Source of the DNA: Planktothricoides raciborskii GIHE-MW2
GTDB lineage: Bacteria; Cyanobacteriota; Cyanobacteriia; Cyanobacteriales; Laspinemataceae
Assembly (NCBI RefSeq): GCF_040564635.1
Contig: NZ_CP159837.1
Coordinates: forward strand, 3,397,001-3,461,000
Reading direction: 5' to 3'
Length of the DNA: 64,000 nucleotides
This document shows positions 8,935-17,525 of the stretch, piece by piece. Each line of letters starts with the position of its first letter. The stretch's first letter is position 1. A program made the translations under genes and the position numbers. The notes below the pieces were generated by a model, which was given only the letters and a program-made list of their open reading frames with translations, was not told the origin of the DNA and did no database searches.

Positions 8935-10449
8935 CTATTTTCGTTGACTTTGGATGCGAGAAGATAAACCACTGGATCGAGAAGCCAGACGAGCTTTGCC
9001 AGAAGCTGCCCAAGCTTGCAAAAATTCGATTTGTTCAGCGGCAGTTCGCGCCAAGGGAATAATCTGACTCACCGCTTCTAAAATATCATCATTGGTAAAA
9101 TCACGGTTTTGACTAAATCCAATGTGCATGGCTTCAATCAGGGATTGCTCAATTTCTGCCCCTGAAAAATCAGGAGTTTCATAGGCAAGTCGATCCAAAT
9201 CATAATTTTTTAAATTATGAGGGCGCAAGCGGGATAAATGCACCTCGAAGATAGCACGGCGCTCGTCTTGATGGGGCAAACCCACAAAAAATATTTCATC
9301 AAAACGGCCTTTGCGTAAGATTTCCGGGGGCAATGCTTGAATATTATTGGCTGTAGCCACCACGAAAACCGGAGAAGTTTTTTCCGCCAACCAGGTAATA
9401 AATGTACCAAAGACTCGACTGGTGGTGCCTGCATCCCCTTTACTCTCAAACCCCGCAAAGGCTTTGTCAATCTCATCAATCCATAAGATGCAGGGGGCTA
9501 AGGCTTCAGCCAGTTGAATCATTTGTCGAGTTCTGGATTCTGATTCACCGACTAAACCGCCAAATAGCCGACCGACATCCAGACGTAGTAACGGTAAATG
9601 CCAATGGTGGGCGATCGCCTTTGCGGTCAAAGATTTGCCCGTTCCTTGAATCCCCACCAACAGCAAACCTCTGGGATGAGGCAGACCATATTGTCTTGCT
9701 TGTTCCGAGAAAGCGCTGCCTCGTCGCAGCAACCATTCTTTCAGATTATCCAAACCACCAATATCAGAAATTTGTTCCGTGGCTGGATAGAATTCTAAAA
9801 TTTGGGTTTGGCGAATAATTGTGCGTTTTTCTTGCAGAATTAATTCCAGATCATCTACTTCTAACTTGCCATGAGTGGCGATCGCCTTCGCCAATACCCG
9901 ACGCACTCGTTCAATGGAAAGTCCCTGACAACATCTGACGATTTCATCGAGGGTATTCCGGGACAAAGATTCTCCCGTCGCCCCCAAAAGTCTTTGCACT
10001 TCTGCGGCAATTTCTGCTTGATTCGGCAAGGGAAATTCCAAAACCGTCAAAACTTCGCTTAACTCTTCGGGAATCGCTACTTCTGAAGAAATCAGCACCA
10101 AATTTTTCGGCTGAGATTTCAGCAGTTTCGCTAAATTGCGTAATTTGCGAGAAATCGCCACATCCTCTAAAAAACGGTGAAAATCTCGCAAAATAAAAAT
10201 TGCTGGGGCGTTGCTTGGCAATTTTTCCACCAATTCTAAAGCTTGTAACGGATTGCGCTTGCCAAAACCCGTGTCATTGGGATTGCCCGTATAGCCATCC
10301 ACAAAATCCCAGATATATACCCCTCGATTGCCTTGGTTTTTGGCAATTTGAGTAATGGTTTTTTCGACTCTTTCTTCTTCGCGAGTGGGAATATAAATCA
10401 ACGGATATCTGGCTCGCAAAAGCAGTTCAAACTCATCACTAAATGTCAT
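8935..10449 (-). CDS. ycf46: Ycf46-like AAA+ ATPase
   Basis: A 504-residue AAA protein of the cyanobacterial/plastid Ycf46 family. It opens with the family-specific segment (LLLRARYPLIYIPTREEERV) and ends in a canonical AAA module: Walker A GIQGTGKS (about 265-272), Walker B ILWIDEID (about 322-330), and an arginine-finger region RKGRFDEIFFV. It resembles FtsH/Cdc48-type modules but lacks the protease part. The role is poorly known; the family has been linked to inorganic carbon conditions in cyanobacteria. An SH3 protein follows. Confidence 0.88.
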   Translation of the reverse strand: MTFSDEFELLLRARYPLIYIPTREEERVEKTITQIAKNQGNRGVYIWDFVDGYTGNPNDTGFGKRNPLQALELVEKLPSNAPAIFILRDFHRFLEDVAISRKLRNLAKLLKSQPKNLVLISSEVAIPEELSEVLTVLEFPLPNQAEIAAEVQRLLGATGESLSRNTLDEIVRCCQGLSIERVRRVLAKAIATHGKLEVDDLELILQEKRTIIRQTQILEFYPATEQISDIGGLDNLKEWLLRRGSAFSEQARQYGLPHPRGLLLVGIQGTGKSLTAKAIAHHWHLPLLRLDVGRLFGGLVGESESRTRQMIQLAEALAPCILWIDEIDKAFAGFESKGDAGTTSRVFGTFITWLAEKTSPVFVVATANNIQALPPEILRKGRFDEIFFVGLPHQDERRAIFEVHLSRLRPHNLKNYDLDRLAYETPDFSGAEIEQSLIEAMHIGFSQNRDFTNDDILEAVSQIIPLARTAAEQIEFLQAWAASGKARLASRSSGLSSRIQSQRK

Positions 10450-10620
10450 TGAATTTCACCCCTAATCAACACTTCAAACTTAATCAAACTTTAGAATTAT
10501 TGAGCATTGTAGCCGGATTTAATTCTCTGAATATTTGCCCCCAAATACCCAAATATTTGCCTATAAATTTCCGGCAAATTCTGGAGATATGGATCTATTG
10601 TCTGTTTTTAGGGAGACTGC

Positions 10621-11133
10621 TTAGTTGGGAAATAGTTTTTTTAATTCTGCCAGAGATGCCCAACGGTGATCGATTGCAGGCGGTGCAGTCGGCGGTAAAT
10701 AACTATCTGTTTGAATTCCTAAACAATTGGCATCACAAAGTTGGCGCGGTGGCAAGGCTAAACAAAGTTGTTCATAAACCCATTCTGTACATTCAAAATA
10801 TCCGTGAGGGGACAAAGTTTCTACCAAATCTTCCAGGGCTGTTTCCCGTTCCAGGGGGCCTGTGTCTGGTTGATCGGCGGCTTCATCGAGCCAGATTAAT
10901 TCAGACGTATCTACGGTTAATCGGTGATTATACTGTTGCAGACACCGATTGCAAGTCAGGGTGACAATGGTTTCCGCTTGAGCGAAAACTTCCAAATAGT
11001 TTCCTTGATGCTTCACGACGAGGGTGCCTTTGACGGGAGTCAAAGTTTCAAACTCTGAGAAAAACTCCTCAAACTGAATTTCCTCAGTTCGCTCAGGTGC
11101 GGTGGTCAGTTGAGGAATATAAATAGGCTCCAT
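10621..11133 (-). CDS. yceD: YceD/DUF177 family protein
   Basis: A 170-residue protein of the DUF177 family, whose members are linked to 23S rRNA accumulation and stand near ribosomal protein genes in many bacteria. The family's cysteine pattern is visible as CNRC (about 79-82) and LCDANCLG (about 132-139). It is the last gene of the rpmH-rnpA-PH-yidC-khpB block, 129 bases after khpB, which fits a role in RNA or ribosome metabolism. Confidence 0.82.
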   Translation of the reverse strand: MEPIYIPQLTTAPERTEEIQFEEFFSEFETLTPVKGTLVVKHQGNYLEVFAQAETIVTLTCNRCLQQYNHRLTVDTSELIWLDEAADQPDTGPLERETALEDLVETLSPHGYFECTEWVYEQLCLALPPRQLCDANCLGIQTDSYLPPTAPPAIDHRWASLAELKKLFPN

Positions 11134-11240
11134 AGGGCTGTTGAAGAATTTTTTCTGTGAGTTGAGATTTGAGAGATTAATTGACTCTCAACTCTCCACT
11201 CAACTATTTATCCAGGATTTTAGAGGCATCATTGAATGAT

Positions 11241-11266
11241 GGGGCGCTTGGAAGTAGCGCCCCTAC
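11241..11266. repeat. GGGGCGC hairpin at the end of khpB
   Basis: GGGGCGC (11241-11247) and GCGCCCC (11257-11263) form a hairpin that ends in CCTAC, like half of the 28-bp GTAGGGG...CCCCTAC palindromes elsewhere. It overlaps the khpB stop region and could act as a terminator. Confidence 0.45.
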
Positions 11267-11736
11267 CGTCGGTAAACGACCAAACGGCGATCGGGTTCTT
11301 GTCCGCGACTGTAGGTTTCCAAATCGTCGTATTCTTTCAATAAGTTATGAAGTTGGCGACGTTCGGCGGAGGAGAGTGATTTAATTTCAAACTCCTCCCC
11401 TGTTTCCCGAACATGAGCGACTGCATTGAGAGCAATAGCTTCGAGTTCCGCTTGGCGGTGAGATCGATAGTTATTCAATTCAATGGTATAAGCGGCTTGT
11501 TGATCCGGGGTTTGTCCCAGATTCAAAATTGTATTCGCTAGATATTGAATACTATCCAGGACAGAACCCTTGGCTCCGATCAGGATGTCAATTTGCTCTG
11601 GGGTCAGGTTGGTGTGATCAATGGTCAGCCAGTAGCAATCGGGTTTTTCTTCCGCGTGAACTTCCGTGGGACAAGCCGCAAGGGTTAACAGTTGCTTGAG
11701 CCACTGTTGACCTCGGTCAATGGGGCGATCGCTCAT
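11263..11736 (-). CDS. khpB: KH/R3H RNA-binding protein KhpB (Jag/EloR)
   Basis: A 157-residue single-stranded nucleic acid-binding protein. A KH domain with the GxxG-like loop IGAKGSVL (about 52-60) is followed by an R3H domain (about 95-157) with RSHRQAELEAIALNAV and RRLVVYRR. It starts 8 bases after yidC, the classical jag position. KhpB proteins bind many RNAs and affect cell-division and elongation proteins in Gram-positives. In cyanobacteria the role is less clear. Confidence 0.88.
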   Translation of the reverse strand: MSDRPIDRGQQWLKQLLTLAACPTEVHAEEKPDCYWLTIDHTNLTPEQIDILIGAKGSVLDSIQYLANTILNLGQTPDQQAAYTIELNNYRSHRQAELEAIALNAVAHVRETGEEFEIKSLSSAERRQLHNLLKEYDDLETYSRGQEPDRRLVVYRR

Positions 11737-11744
11737 AATTTACC

Positions 11745-12890
11745 TTAAGCTTTTTTCTTAGAACGACCGGGTTCAAAAGGCAGTGATTGTCGTCCATCTT
11801 TAACCGCAGCGGATTTGGCTTCTGCATCCACGATTTTCTGGAGATTTTCTGGCAGAGGTTCGCGAGACAGAATAAAAGTTTGTGCGGTTTGGAAGATATT
11901 GGCAATCACCATATACATCAAAACTCCCGCAGGCAGAGGGAAGAACAAAAACATCCCGGAAAAGATCACCGGAGTGAGTTTATTCACCGTTGCTTGCTGA
12001 GAGTTATCGCTTGAACTTTGTCCTTGACCGGATAGAATTTGGTTGACATACAAGCTAATGCCAAAAAATAGCACCATGCCCACAATGTCCCAATGAATTG
12101 TGCCATCTTCCGCCGTGGCCCCAACCCGACCGAGAGCCTCAATAAACAGGAACCCTTGCTTAGATGCTAATCCAGGAATCGTCCCTTGAATCGTCACATC
12201 TCCCGGTTGCAGGGCTTCAATGGTGCCATCTTCAGACACCTTGACTCGTTCTTGACCTTTGATCACTTGCCAGGTCGGGGCAATGTCGCTGTCTGGATAC
12301 TCCGCTAACAACTGTTGGAAAGGTTTACCCTCTACGGTTTGAAATTCAATTTTGGTTTTGTCACCCACTGCTAACTTATTGCCACTGGGCAGCAAAGCGG
12401 CGACTGGCGCATGGACGCTACCGGCTACATAAATATTTTGGGATGGGGTGGCAAAAGACTGAGGTTGAATTCGTTCAATTTGTTCTGAGGGAAAGATTTG
12501 CAGATTGACGGAGTAATTCACGTCAGAAAATGGCGATCCTCTCAGAGTGGCGAACAAGGCAAACAGCACGGGCATTTGCAGGAGGACTGGCAAACAACCA
12601 GAAAGAGGATTGCCATATTCCTGGTAAATTTTGCTCATTTCCTCCTGCTGTTTAGTCGGATTGTCTTTGTACCGCTCTTGAACTTCTTTGACTCGTTTCT
12701 GCATGAGTGGCTGGGCGACGCGCATTCGGCGCATACTGCGAATTGATCCCGCACTTAAGGGATAAAGCGCAAAGCGAATGACTAACGTCAAAGCGACGAT
12801 CGCCAGACCATAGCTGGGAACGATCCCAAAGAATAAATCTAGGATCGGTAGCATGACGTTGTTGGAAAGAAACCCTACTCCAAAGTCCAT
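11745..12890 (-). CDS. yidC: Membrane protein insertase YidC/Oxa1/Alb3
   Basis: A 381-residue insertase that places proteins into the plasma and thylakoid membranes. It begins with a hydrophobic helix, then the YidC core ([18 protein letters not shown], cytoplasmic hairpin [34 protein letters not shown]). A long soluble insertion (about 125-260) between membrane helices is usual in cyanobacteria. The last membrane helices are at about 270-350, with a basic C-terminal tail ending RSKKKA. It lies in the rpmH-rnpA-PH-yidC-khpB order. Confidence 0.93.
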   Translation of the reverse strand: MDFGVGFLSNNVMLPILDLFFGIVPSYGLAIVALTLVIRFALYPLSAGSIRSMRRMRVAQPLMQKRVKEVQERYKDNPTKQQEEMSKIYQEYGNPLSGCLPVLLQMPVLFALFATLRGSPFSDVNYSVNLQIFPSEQIERIQPQSFATPSQNIYVAGSVHAPVAALLPSGNKLAVGDKTKIEFQTVEGKPFQQLLAEYPDSDIAPTWQVIKGQERVKVSEDGTIEALQPGDVTIQGTIPGLASKQGFLFIEALGRVGATAEDGTIHWDIVGMVLFFGISLYVNQILSGQGQSSSDNSQQATVNKLTPVIFSGMFLFFPLPAGVLMYMVIANIFQTAQTFILSREPLPENLQKIVDAEAKSAAVKDGRQSLPFEPGRSKKKA

Positions 12891-13237
12891 TCTGTCTATA
12901 TCAACCTAATACAATTATTGTTTTCAGACTATCTGTTTTCAGACTATAACCGAGTTAAATATTCGCTATCTTCAGCCGCAATAGGGGGGCTTGAGATAAC
13001 TGGGTTTCTAGAAAAACCCTTGGGACTCGACTTAATCACTTAAGTTGGACTGTTCGTCGATGGAAAAAACTTGTTTTCTTCTGTGAATGATTGGCTGTAA
13101 TCACATCTCCTGAAAAAGTTTCTTCAAAGAAGATAATTGCGTGATTGTTGGGGTTCTAAATCTGAAGTCAATTTAGAGTCTTCCGAGTTTTGGTGTTAAC
13201 CTCCGCCGCTTGAAGCCCATTCAGGTGAATCAGCGAG
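12891..13237. other. Intergenic region between the PH-domain gene and yidC
   Basis: No gene seen. A direct repeat TGTTTTCAGACTAT occurs twice (12919-12946). Otherwise there is unremarkable AT-rich leader sequence for yidC. Confidence 0.4.
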
Positions 13238-13630
13238 TTATTTACCGATCGCACCACTGGCTGCACGGGCAGAGGCAGACAATTTATCATTCATATAATC
13301 GTAAACCTCTCGAAACTTAGGCAAGGCCCGCATTTCCAGACGAGAACCATCATTAAGTGTAATCACCATATCACCCCAGATGCCAAAGCCACGAGGTACG
13401 ATGACGATTTTGCTAATTTCTGAGTACACCACGTCAGAGCGATCTCGGCCCATCCAGCCACCAATCACCGTCACCCGACGATTGGTAATCCGATAACGCA
13501 ACCACAGCGCTCTGACAATAGCCCCAATGGTCAGCGGCAAGCCCACAATCGTCAACCCAAACAAAATGTTGACGATCAGATCCCCAATATGGGGGCGTCC
13601 TTCAAAGTACAATTCCTCTTTAATTCCCAT
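13238..13630 (-). CDS. PH (bPH2/DUF304) domain membrane protein
   Basis: A 130-residue protein. A short N-terminal strand (YFEGRPHIGD) precedes a membrane segment (about 20-45) and a bacterial pleckstrin-like domain: WLRYRITNRRVTVIGGW, then SDVVYSEISKIVIVPRG and GDMVITLNDGS. Its start overlaps the rnpA stop by 11 bases, so it is translationally coupled to rnpA. The same order (rnpA-PH-yidC) occurs in other cyanobacteria. Function unknown. Confidence 0.82.
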   Translation of the reverse strand: MGIKEELYFEGRPHIGDLIVNILFGLTIVGLPLTIGAIVRALWLRYRITNRRVTVIGGWMGRDRSDVVYSEISKIVIVPRGFGIWGDMVITLNDGSRLEMRALPKFREVYDYMNDKLSASARAASGAIGK

Positions 13631-14030
13631 TGAGTCCCTCCACTTGTGCCATTAACTGCTTTAATTTTTGCAGAAATTGTCGATAATTGCACTGTCTTGC
13701 CGGTGGCTGCACCACGACGACGATATCCCAACCCTCTGCTACTTGGGATAAGAGCGATCGCCAAGCTGCCCGAATTTGCCGCTTGATCCGATTGCGAACC
13801 ACCGCTGTTTTGCTGACTTTTTGGCTCACGGAAATGCCAATGCGGGTCGGTACTACGCAGATATAGGATCCGTTGGATAAATTCGGGCTAGAGGACGGGA
13901 CATCTTTGGTAAATCCATTGGTACGCTTTTTGGCGATCAATGTCAGGGTTCCGTCTGACCGACGAGTCCCAGATTTGTACACGGCAGTAAAATCGTGCCG
14001 ATGCTTCAGTCGATTGACTTTGGGCAACAC
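13620..14030 (-). CDS. rnpA: Ribonuclease P protein component RnpA
   Basis: Protein subunit that helps the RNase P ribozyme mature tRNA 5' ends. It has the typical opening LPKVNRLKHRHDFTAVYKSG and the signature NRIKRQIRAAWR. The GTG at 14030 places the start directly before LPKVNRLK, as in the family. A TTG at 14078 would add 16 residues. An insertion of about 15 residues (around KDVPSSSPNLSNGS) lies between the first strands. It sits between rpmH and the PH gene as expected. Confidence 0.9.
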   Translation of the reverse strand: MLPKVNRLKHRHDFTAVYKSGTRRSDGTLTLIAKKRTNGFTKDVPSSSPNLSNGSYICVVPTRIGISVSQKVSKTAVVRNRIKRQIRAAWRSLLSQVAEGWDIVVVVQPPARQCNYRQFLQKLKQLMAQVEGLNGN

Positions 14031-14114
14031 TTGGATGCTAGATAAGTTGCTTGGGTTGATTTCGCTTTGGATCGGCAACCCGATCGCGGGCCAATGGACA
14101 GTGAGAGGGACAGA

Positions 14115-14252
14115 CTAAACAGCCAGCCGAACCCGTCCCTTGCTTCGGCGAGCTTTGATCACTTTTTGACCATTTTTGGTACGCATCCGAGCTCTAAAGC
14201 CAGAAACTCTTTTTCTTTTACGGCTAGTACCGCCCAAGGTACGCTTTGTCAT
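14115..14252 (-). CDS. rpmH: 50S ribosomal protein L34
   Basis: A 45-residue very basic protein beginning [19 protein letters not shown] and ending GRVRLAV, the complete L34 sequence. Its ATG at 14252 is preceded by GGAG at a good distance. The gene stands immediately upstream of rnpA, the near-universal order. It structures the large ribosomal subunit near the exit tunnel. Confidence 0.97.
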   Translation of the reverse strand: MTKRTLGGTSRKRKRVSGFRARMRTKNGQKVIKARRSKGRVRLAV

Positions 14253-14289
14253 CGCAGTTTCTCCGGGTTTACTTACTTAAGGATTAAAA

Positions 14290-14327
14290 ATTCACAATTT
14301 TCAATTGTATCATTGAAAATTGTGAAT
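14290..14327 (-). terminator. Long AT-rich inverted repeat before rpmH
   Basis: A perfect 16-bp inverted repeat (14290-14305 with 14312-14327, 6-base loop). Read on the minus strand the hairpin is followed by TTTTTAAT, as in an intrinsic terminator. It would end transcription of the DUF2808 gene before the rpmH operon. An operator role for rpmH is the alternative. Confidence 0.6.
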
Positions 14328-14367
14328 CTGCGTCATTTATTTTGATTTAGCACTCTTTGAATCTGGT

Positions 14368-14940
14368 TTAATCAATTGCCACGACCCATGTGCCGATGTA
14401 TTGGGGAAACTCTGCCCCCGTCAGGGTAGACACCCGACAGTTAAAGTTAAACATCCCGCCAAACACCGGATTCTTTACCCGGTCAAACACTAATTCGACA
14501 TTGCTTCTAGGGGCAACTGGCTCGGTAAACTGGATTTGAATTGACCGACTTTCCGGATCCCAACTGACCAAGCAGGGAGCAGCGGATCTGTTATCTGAGG
14601 GATTGACTTGAGTGGTGGCGGATTTTTCTTGACATTGCAAGGTTTTCTCTTCATTGCCTACAACCACTTGCACTCGGTTGGTGTTGAATTGCCCTCGGTA
14701 GTGATTGGGATAGTCAATGCTAATCTGGGTGACCGGGGCATTGAGTTTATTACCGGGAATTTTTAATTCGTAGCGATCGCGCACATCAGCCTTGCCCCGG
14801 GCTAGATAATAATCCAGTTCATATCCTCTCTGGGGGCCGCCAAATAAGGTAAATCCTCCGGTAGTCTGGGCTAAGGTCAGTTCTGGCATCCCCACCCACG
14901 CACAACCGACAATCGCGAATACAGATAATAGCCGTTTCAT
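14368..14940 (-). CDS. DUF2808 family secreted protein
   Basis: A 190-residue protein with a clear Sec signal peptide (MKRLLSVFAIVGCAWVG..., cleavage near LAQ at 23-25). The remainder is a beta-rich DUF2808 domain with conserved YELDYYL, ISIDYPNHYRG and NPVFGGMFNFNC. The family is almost restricted to cyanobacteria and has no known function. It ends before a strong hairpin. Confidence 0.8.
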   Translation of the reverse strand: MKRLLSVFAIVGCAWVGMPELTLAQTTGGFTLFGGPQRGYELDYYLARGKADVRDRYELKIPGNKLNAPVTQISIDYPNHYRGQFNTNRVQVVVGNEEKTLQCQEKSATTQVNPSDNRSAAPCLVSWDPESRSIQIQFTEPVAPRSNVELVFDRVKNPVFGGMFNFNCRVSTLTGAEFPQYIGTWVVAID

Positions 14941-15266
14941 AGATTCTCCTTCAAACCACTTATAAATAATAGAAATCGTACTTTCGTGTTGCTACGTCCG
15001 CTCCATCGCCATGACCTGATGTTCCGCGATCGGGATATGCGCGATCGGGATAGTTAAATCCACCACTGCACATAGCCACTGAGAAAATTTGCATCAAACC
15101 AGGTTTGCATCATCGGGGATTCTCAGGTTTTTGACTAGCTAGTCATGTTTTGGCGATCGATTTCCTGGATCTCAGTTAAATTTTAACAAACCTTAACACA
15201 AACCTGTGGAACTCTGATTAATTTTTGTCCCTTTAACGCTCCTCCTTGCTGCGGATGCTTATCAGA

Positions 15267-15326
15267 GACGACTAAGATGACAACTAAGATGACGACTAAG
15301 ATGACGACTAAGATGACGACTAAGAT
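15267..15326. repeat. 12-bp tandem repeat GACGACTAAGAT, five units
   Basis: Five head-to-tail 12-bp units. The second has one change (GACAACTAAGAT). Related GCTGCGGATGC and GCCGCTGCGG sequences lie on either side. It is non-coding. Confidence 0.9.
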
Positions 15327-15858
15327 GCCGCTGCGGTTTCTCTCACTCAGGCAGAGGCAAACCTCCTGGGGTTGTCTTTTGTTTCTTGAACATCCTAAAA
15401 GTCACCAATAGTAAAGATTTTCTAAGAAAATGGCCAGAAATATGCCCGGATCGTTTAGATTATTGAGTAGCTTATTGAGTAGCCACTTGCTCAGAGATTA
15501 TGTTAAGATATCTTGACTTTTTGGCGTTTGACAAAAAAACATTACAGCAAAATTATCACAATTATCACAATTTTACGTGAAATTACGGAAAATCAAATTA
15601 ATCAAACAGTTTTGCGAGGACCAATAGGGGCGATCAAATTATTAGGGATTGTCTAAAAGCTAGGCAGTAATACCACAAAATACCTAGAAAAACCTGCCAA
15701 AATATGGCTAAATCATCAAAAATTTTATTTGGTTGAATTGAAAATATTCTAGAATGTTGCTATAAAAAAAACGGGGGATTCGCCAATGACCCAAACAATC
15801 ATATATACGGTTGAGTAAGTTGAGCAAGATGAAGCAATAATTAAGATTTGCTGATTAG

Positions 15859-15887
15859 TTGGTCAAAAAGTTTATTGGTTTGACCAA
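15859..15887. promoter_or_regulatory. Inverted repeat TTGGTCAAA/TTTGACCAA upstream of pntAA
   Basis: Exact 9-bp arms separated by 11 bases, ending 95 bases before the pntAA start. It may be a binding site for a dimeric regulator of the pnt operon or a leader hairpin. No known regulator motif is recognised. Confidence 0.35.
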
Positions 15888-15982
15888 TAAATTCCCCAGC
15901 AAAAAAATGATTTGGGTAGGAAAATTAAGGTGACTAATGAGAATTTGTCAGCCTCGTAAATCTCAGATATCTGGAGAAATTG

Positions 15983-17128
15983 ATGAAAATAGCTGTGGCT
16001 AAAGAAATTGAAGTGGGCGAACGCCGGGTTGCTCTAGTTCCTGATGTGGTCGCTCGATTGGTCAAAAAAGGCATTGAGGTATTGGTGGCCAGTGGGGCAG
16101 GTGAGGGGTCATTCTTTAGCGATGATGCCTATACCGCTGTGGGGGCGAAAATTGTCTCTGACCCCAACCAACTTTGGGCTGAAGCTGATGCGATTTTGAA
16201 AGTGGCGCCGCCAAAAGAGTCAGAAGTTACTATGATGCGATCGGGTTCGGCGGTGGTCGGGTTCTTAAATCCTTTGGGTCAGCCAGAAATCGTGGAAAAA
16301 TTAGCGGCTAAAGGCGTGACCTCATTTAGTATGGAACTGATTCCCCGGACTAGCCGCGCTCAAAGTATGGATGCGCTGTCTTCTCAAGCCGGGGTGGCAG
16401 GATATAAAGCGACGTTAATTGCCGCCGCCGCTGCTCCGAAGTTTTTCCCTATGTTGACCACCGCTGCGGGGACTATTCGCCCAGCTAAGGTGTTTGTGAT
16501 GGGCGCAGGGGTGGCTGGGTTACAGGCGATCGCCACCGCCCGCCGTCTGGGTGCCGTGGTGGAAGCGTTTGATATTCGTCCGGCAGTGAAAGAAGAAGTG
16601 CAAAGCTTGGGCGCCAGATTTGTGGAAATTAAGCTGGAAGAAGATACGGTGGCGGAAGGTGGCTACGCTAAGGAAATTTCCGAGGAGTCCAAGAAACGGA
16701 CTCAAGCGTTGGTGGCTGATACCGTGGCCGCTGCGGATGTGGTGATTACCACCGCCCAGGTTCCAGGCCGAAAAGCGCCGGTTTTGGTGACGGCAGACAT
16801 GGTGGCCAAAATGAAACCAGGGGCGGTGATTGTTGATTTGGCGGCGGAACAAGGGGGCAACTGTGACCTGACCCAAGCGGGTAAAGATGTGGTTCATAAC
16901 GGTGTGACTATCATTGGGCCGATTAATTTACCCGCATCGATGCCCGTTCACGCCAGTCAAATGTATGCCAAGAATATATCCACGTTGATAGAACTGATGC
17001 TGGACAAGGGCGAATTTAAGCTGAATTTTGAAGACGATATTATTGATGCCACTTGTGTGACCCACGCTGGGGAGATTCGCAATCAACGAGTCCGCGATGC
17101 CCTGGAATCTCTGAAAGCTAAGGTTTAA
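15983..17128 (+). CDS. pntAA: NAD(P) transhydrogenase alpha subunit part 1 (soluble NAD(H)-binding)
   Basis: A 381-residue soluble domain I of proton-translocating transhydrogenase, which binds NAD(H) and passes hydride to PntB. The ATG at 15983 is preceded by GGAG (15973-15976); an in-frame TTG lies one codon upstream. It shows the AlaDH/PNT N-terminal domain (VAKEIEVGERRVALVPD) and a Rossmann core (MGAGVAGLQAIATARRLGA, then EAFDIR). As in other cyanobacteria the alpha subunit is split, with the membrane part encoded separately downstream. Confidence 0.93.
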   Translation: MKIAVAKEIEVGERRVALVPDVVARLVKKGIEVLVASGAGEGSFFSDDAYTAVGAKIVSDPNQLWAEADAILKVAPPKESEVTMMRSGSAVVGFLNPLGQPEIVEKLAAKGVTSFSMELIPRTSRAQSMDALSSQAGVAGYKATLIAAAAAPKFFPMLTTAAGTIRPAKVFVMGAGVAGLQAIATARRLGAVVEAFDIRPAVKEEVQSLGARFVEIKLEEDTVAEGGYAKEISEESKKRTQALVADTVAAADVVITTAQVPGRKAPVLVTADMVAKMKPGAVIVDLAAEQGGNCDLTQAGKDVVHNGVTIIGPINLPASMPVHASQMYAKNISTLIELMLDKGEFKLNFEDDIIDATCVTHAGEIRNQRVRDALESLKAKV

Positions 17129-17172
17129 AGGGTTATTAGTGATTGGTTAAAAGGTTATTTGGCCTGAACCAG

Positions 17173-17210
17173 CAACCAACAACCAACAACCAACAACCAA
17201 CAACCAACAA
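17173..17210. repeat. Heptamer tandem repeat CAACCAA inside the pnt operon
   Basis: Five exact CAACCAA units plus CAA, lying between pntAA and pntAB and ending just before the AAAGGAG Shine-Dalgarno (17213-17219) of pntAB. Confidence 0.9.
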
Positions 17211-17231
17211 TTAAAGGAGTTTTCTGAATTT

Positions 17232-17525
17232 ATGGCTGAAGCCTTGATATCCGCTTTATTTGTGTTTGTGCTGGCAACGTTTGCCGGATTTGAGGTGATT
17301 ACTAAGGTTCCCCCAACCCTACATACCCCGTTGATGTCTGGATCTAATGCCATCTCTGGAATTGCCGTATTAGGGGCGATCATTATCGCTGGTGACAAAG
17401 ATTGGAGTGTCACCGTGATTTTGGGATTGATTGGGGTCGTGTTTGCCACCATTAACGTGGTGGGTGGTTTCCTGGTGACTGACCGGATGTTGCAAATGTT
17501 TAAGAAAAAAGAGGTGAAGGCATGA
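17232..17525 (+). CDS. pntAB: NAD(P) transhydrogenase alpha subunit part 2 (membrane)
   Basis: A 97-residue membrane protein, the small domain II piece of the alpha subunit, with three to four membrane helices (LISALFVFVLATFAGFEVI, ISGIAVLGAIIIAG, VTVILGLIGVVFATINVVGGF). It forms part of the proton channel. An AAAGGAG box precedes it. Its last codons overlap pntB by 4 bases (ATGA), so the two are coupled. Confidence 0.92.
   Translation: MAEALISALFVFVLATFAGFEVITKVPPTLHTPLMSGSNAISGIAVLGAIIIAGDKDWSVTVILGLIGVVFATINVVGGFLVTDRMLQMFKKKEVKA

Larger units (their letters stand above)
14941..15982. other. 1-kb intergenic region upstream of pntAA
   Basis: No convincing gene. Visible structures are a 12-bp tandem repeat (15267-15326), direct copies of TATTGAGTAGC near 15463-15482, and an inverted repeat at 15859-15887. 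It must contain the divergent promoters of the DUF2808 and pnt genes. Confidence 0.5.

Noticed and set aside
9402-9818. 138-codon plus-strand frame
   Set aside because: Antisense to the ATPase core of ycf46; composition typical of a shadow frame.
10443-10964. 173-codon plus-strand open frame
   Set aside because: Its main part is antisense to yceD, which has clear family motifs; the start lies in the ycf46/yceD gap without a ribosome-binding site.
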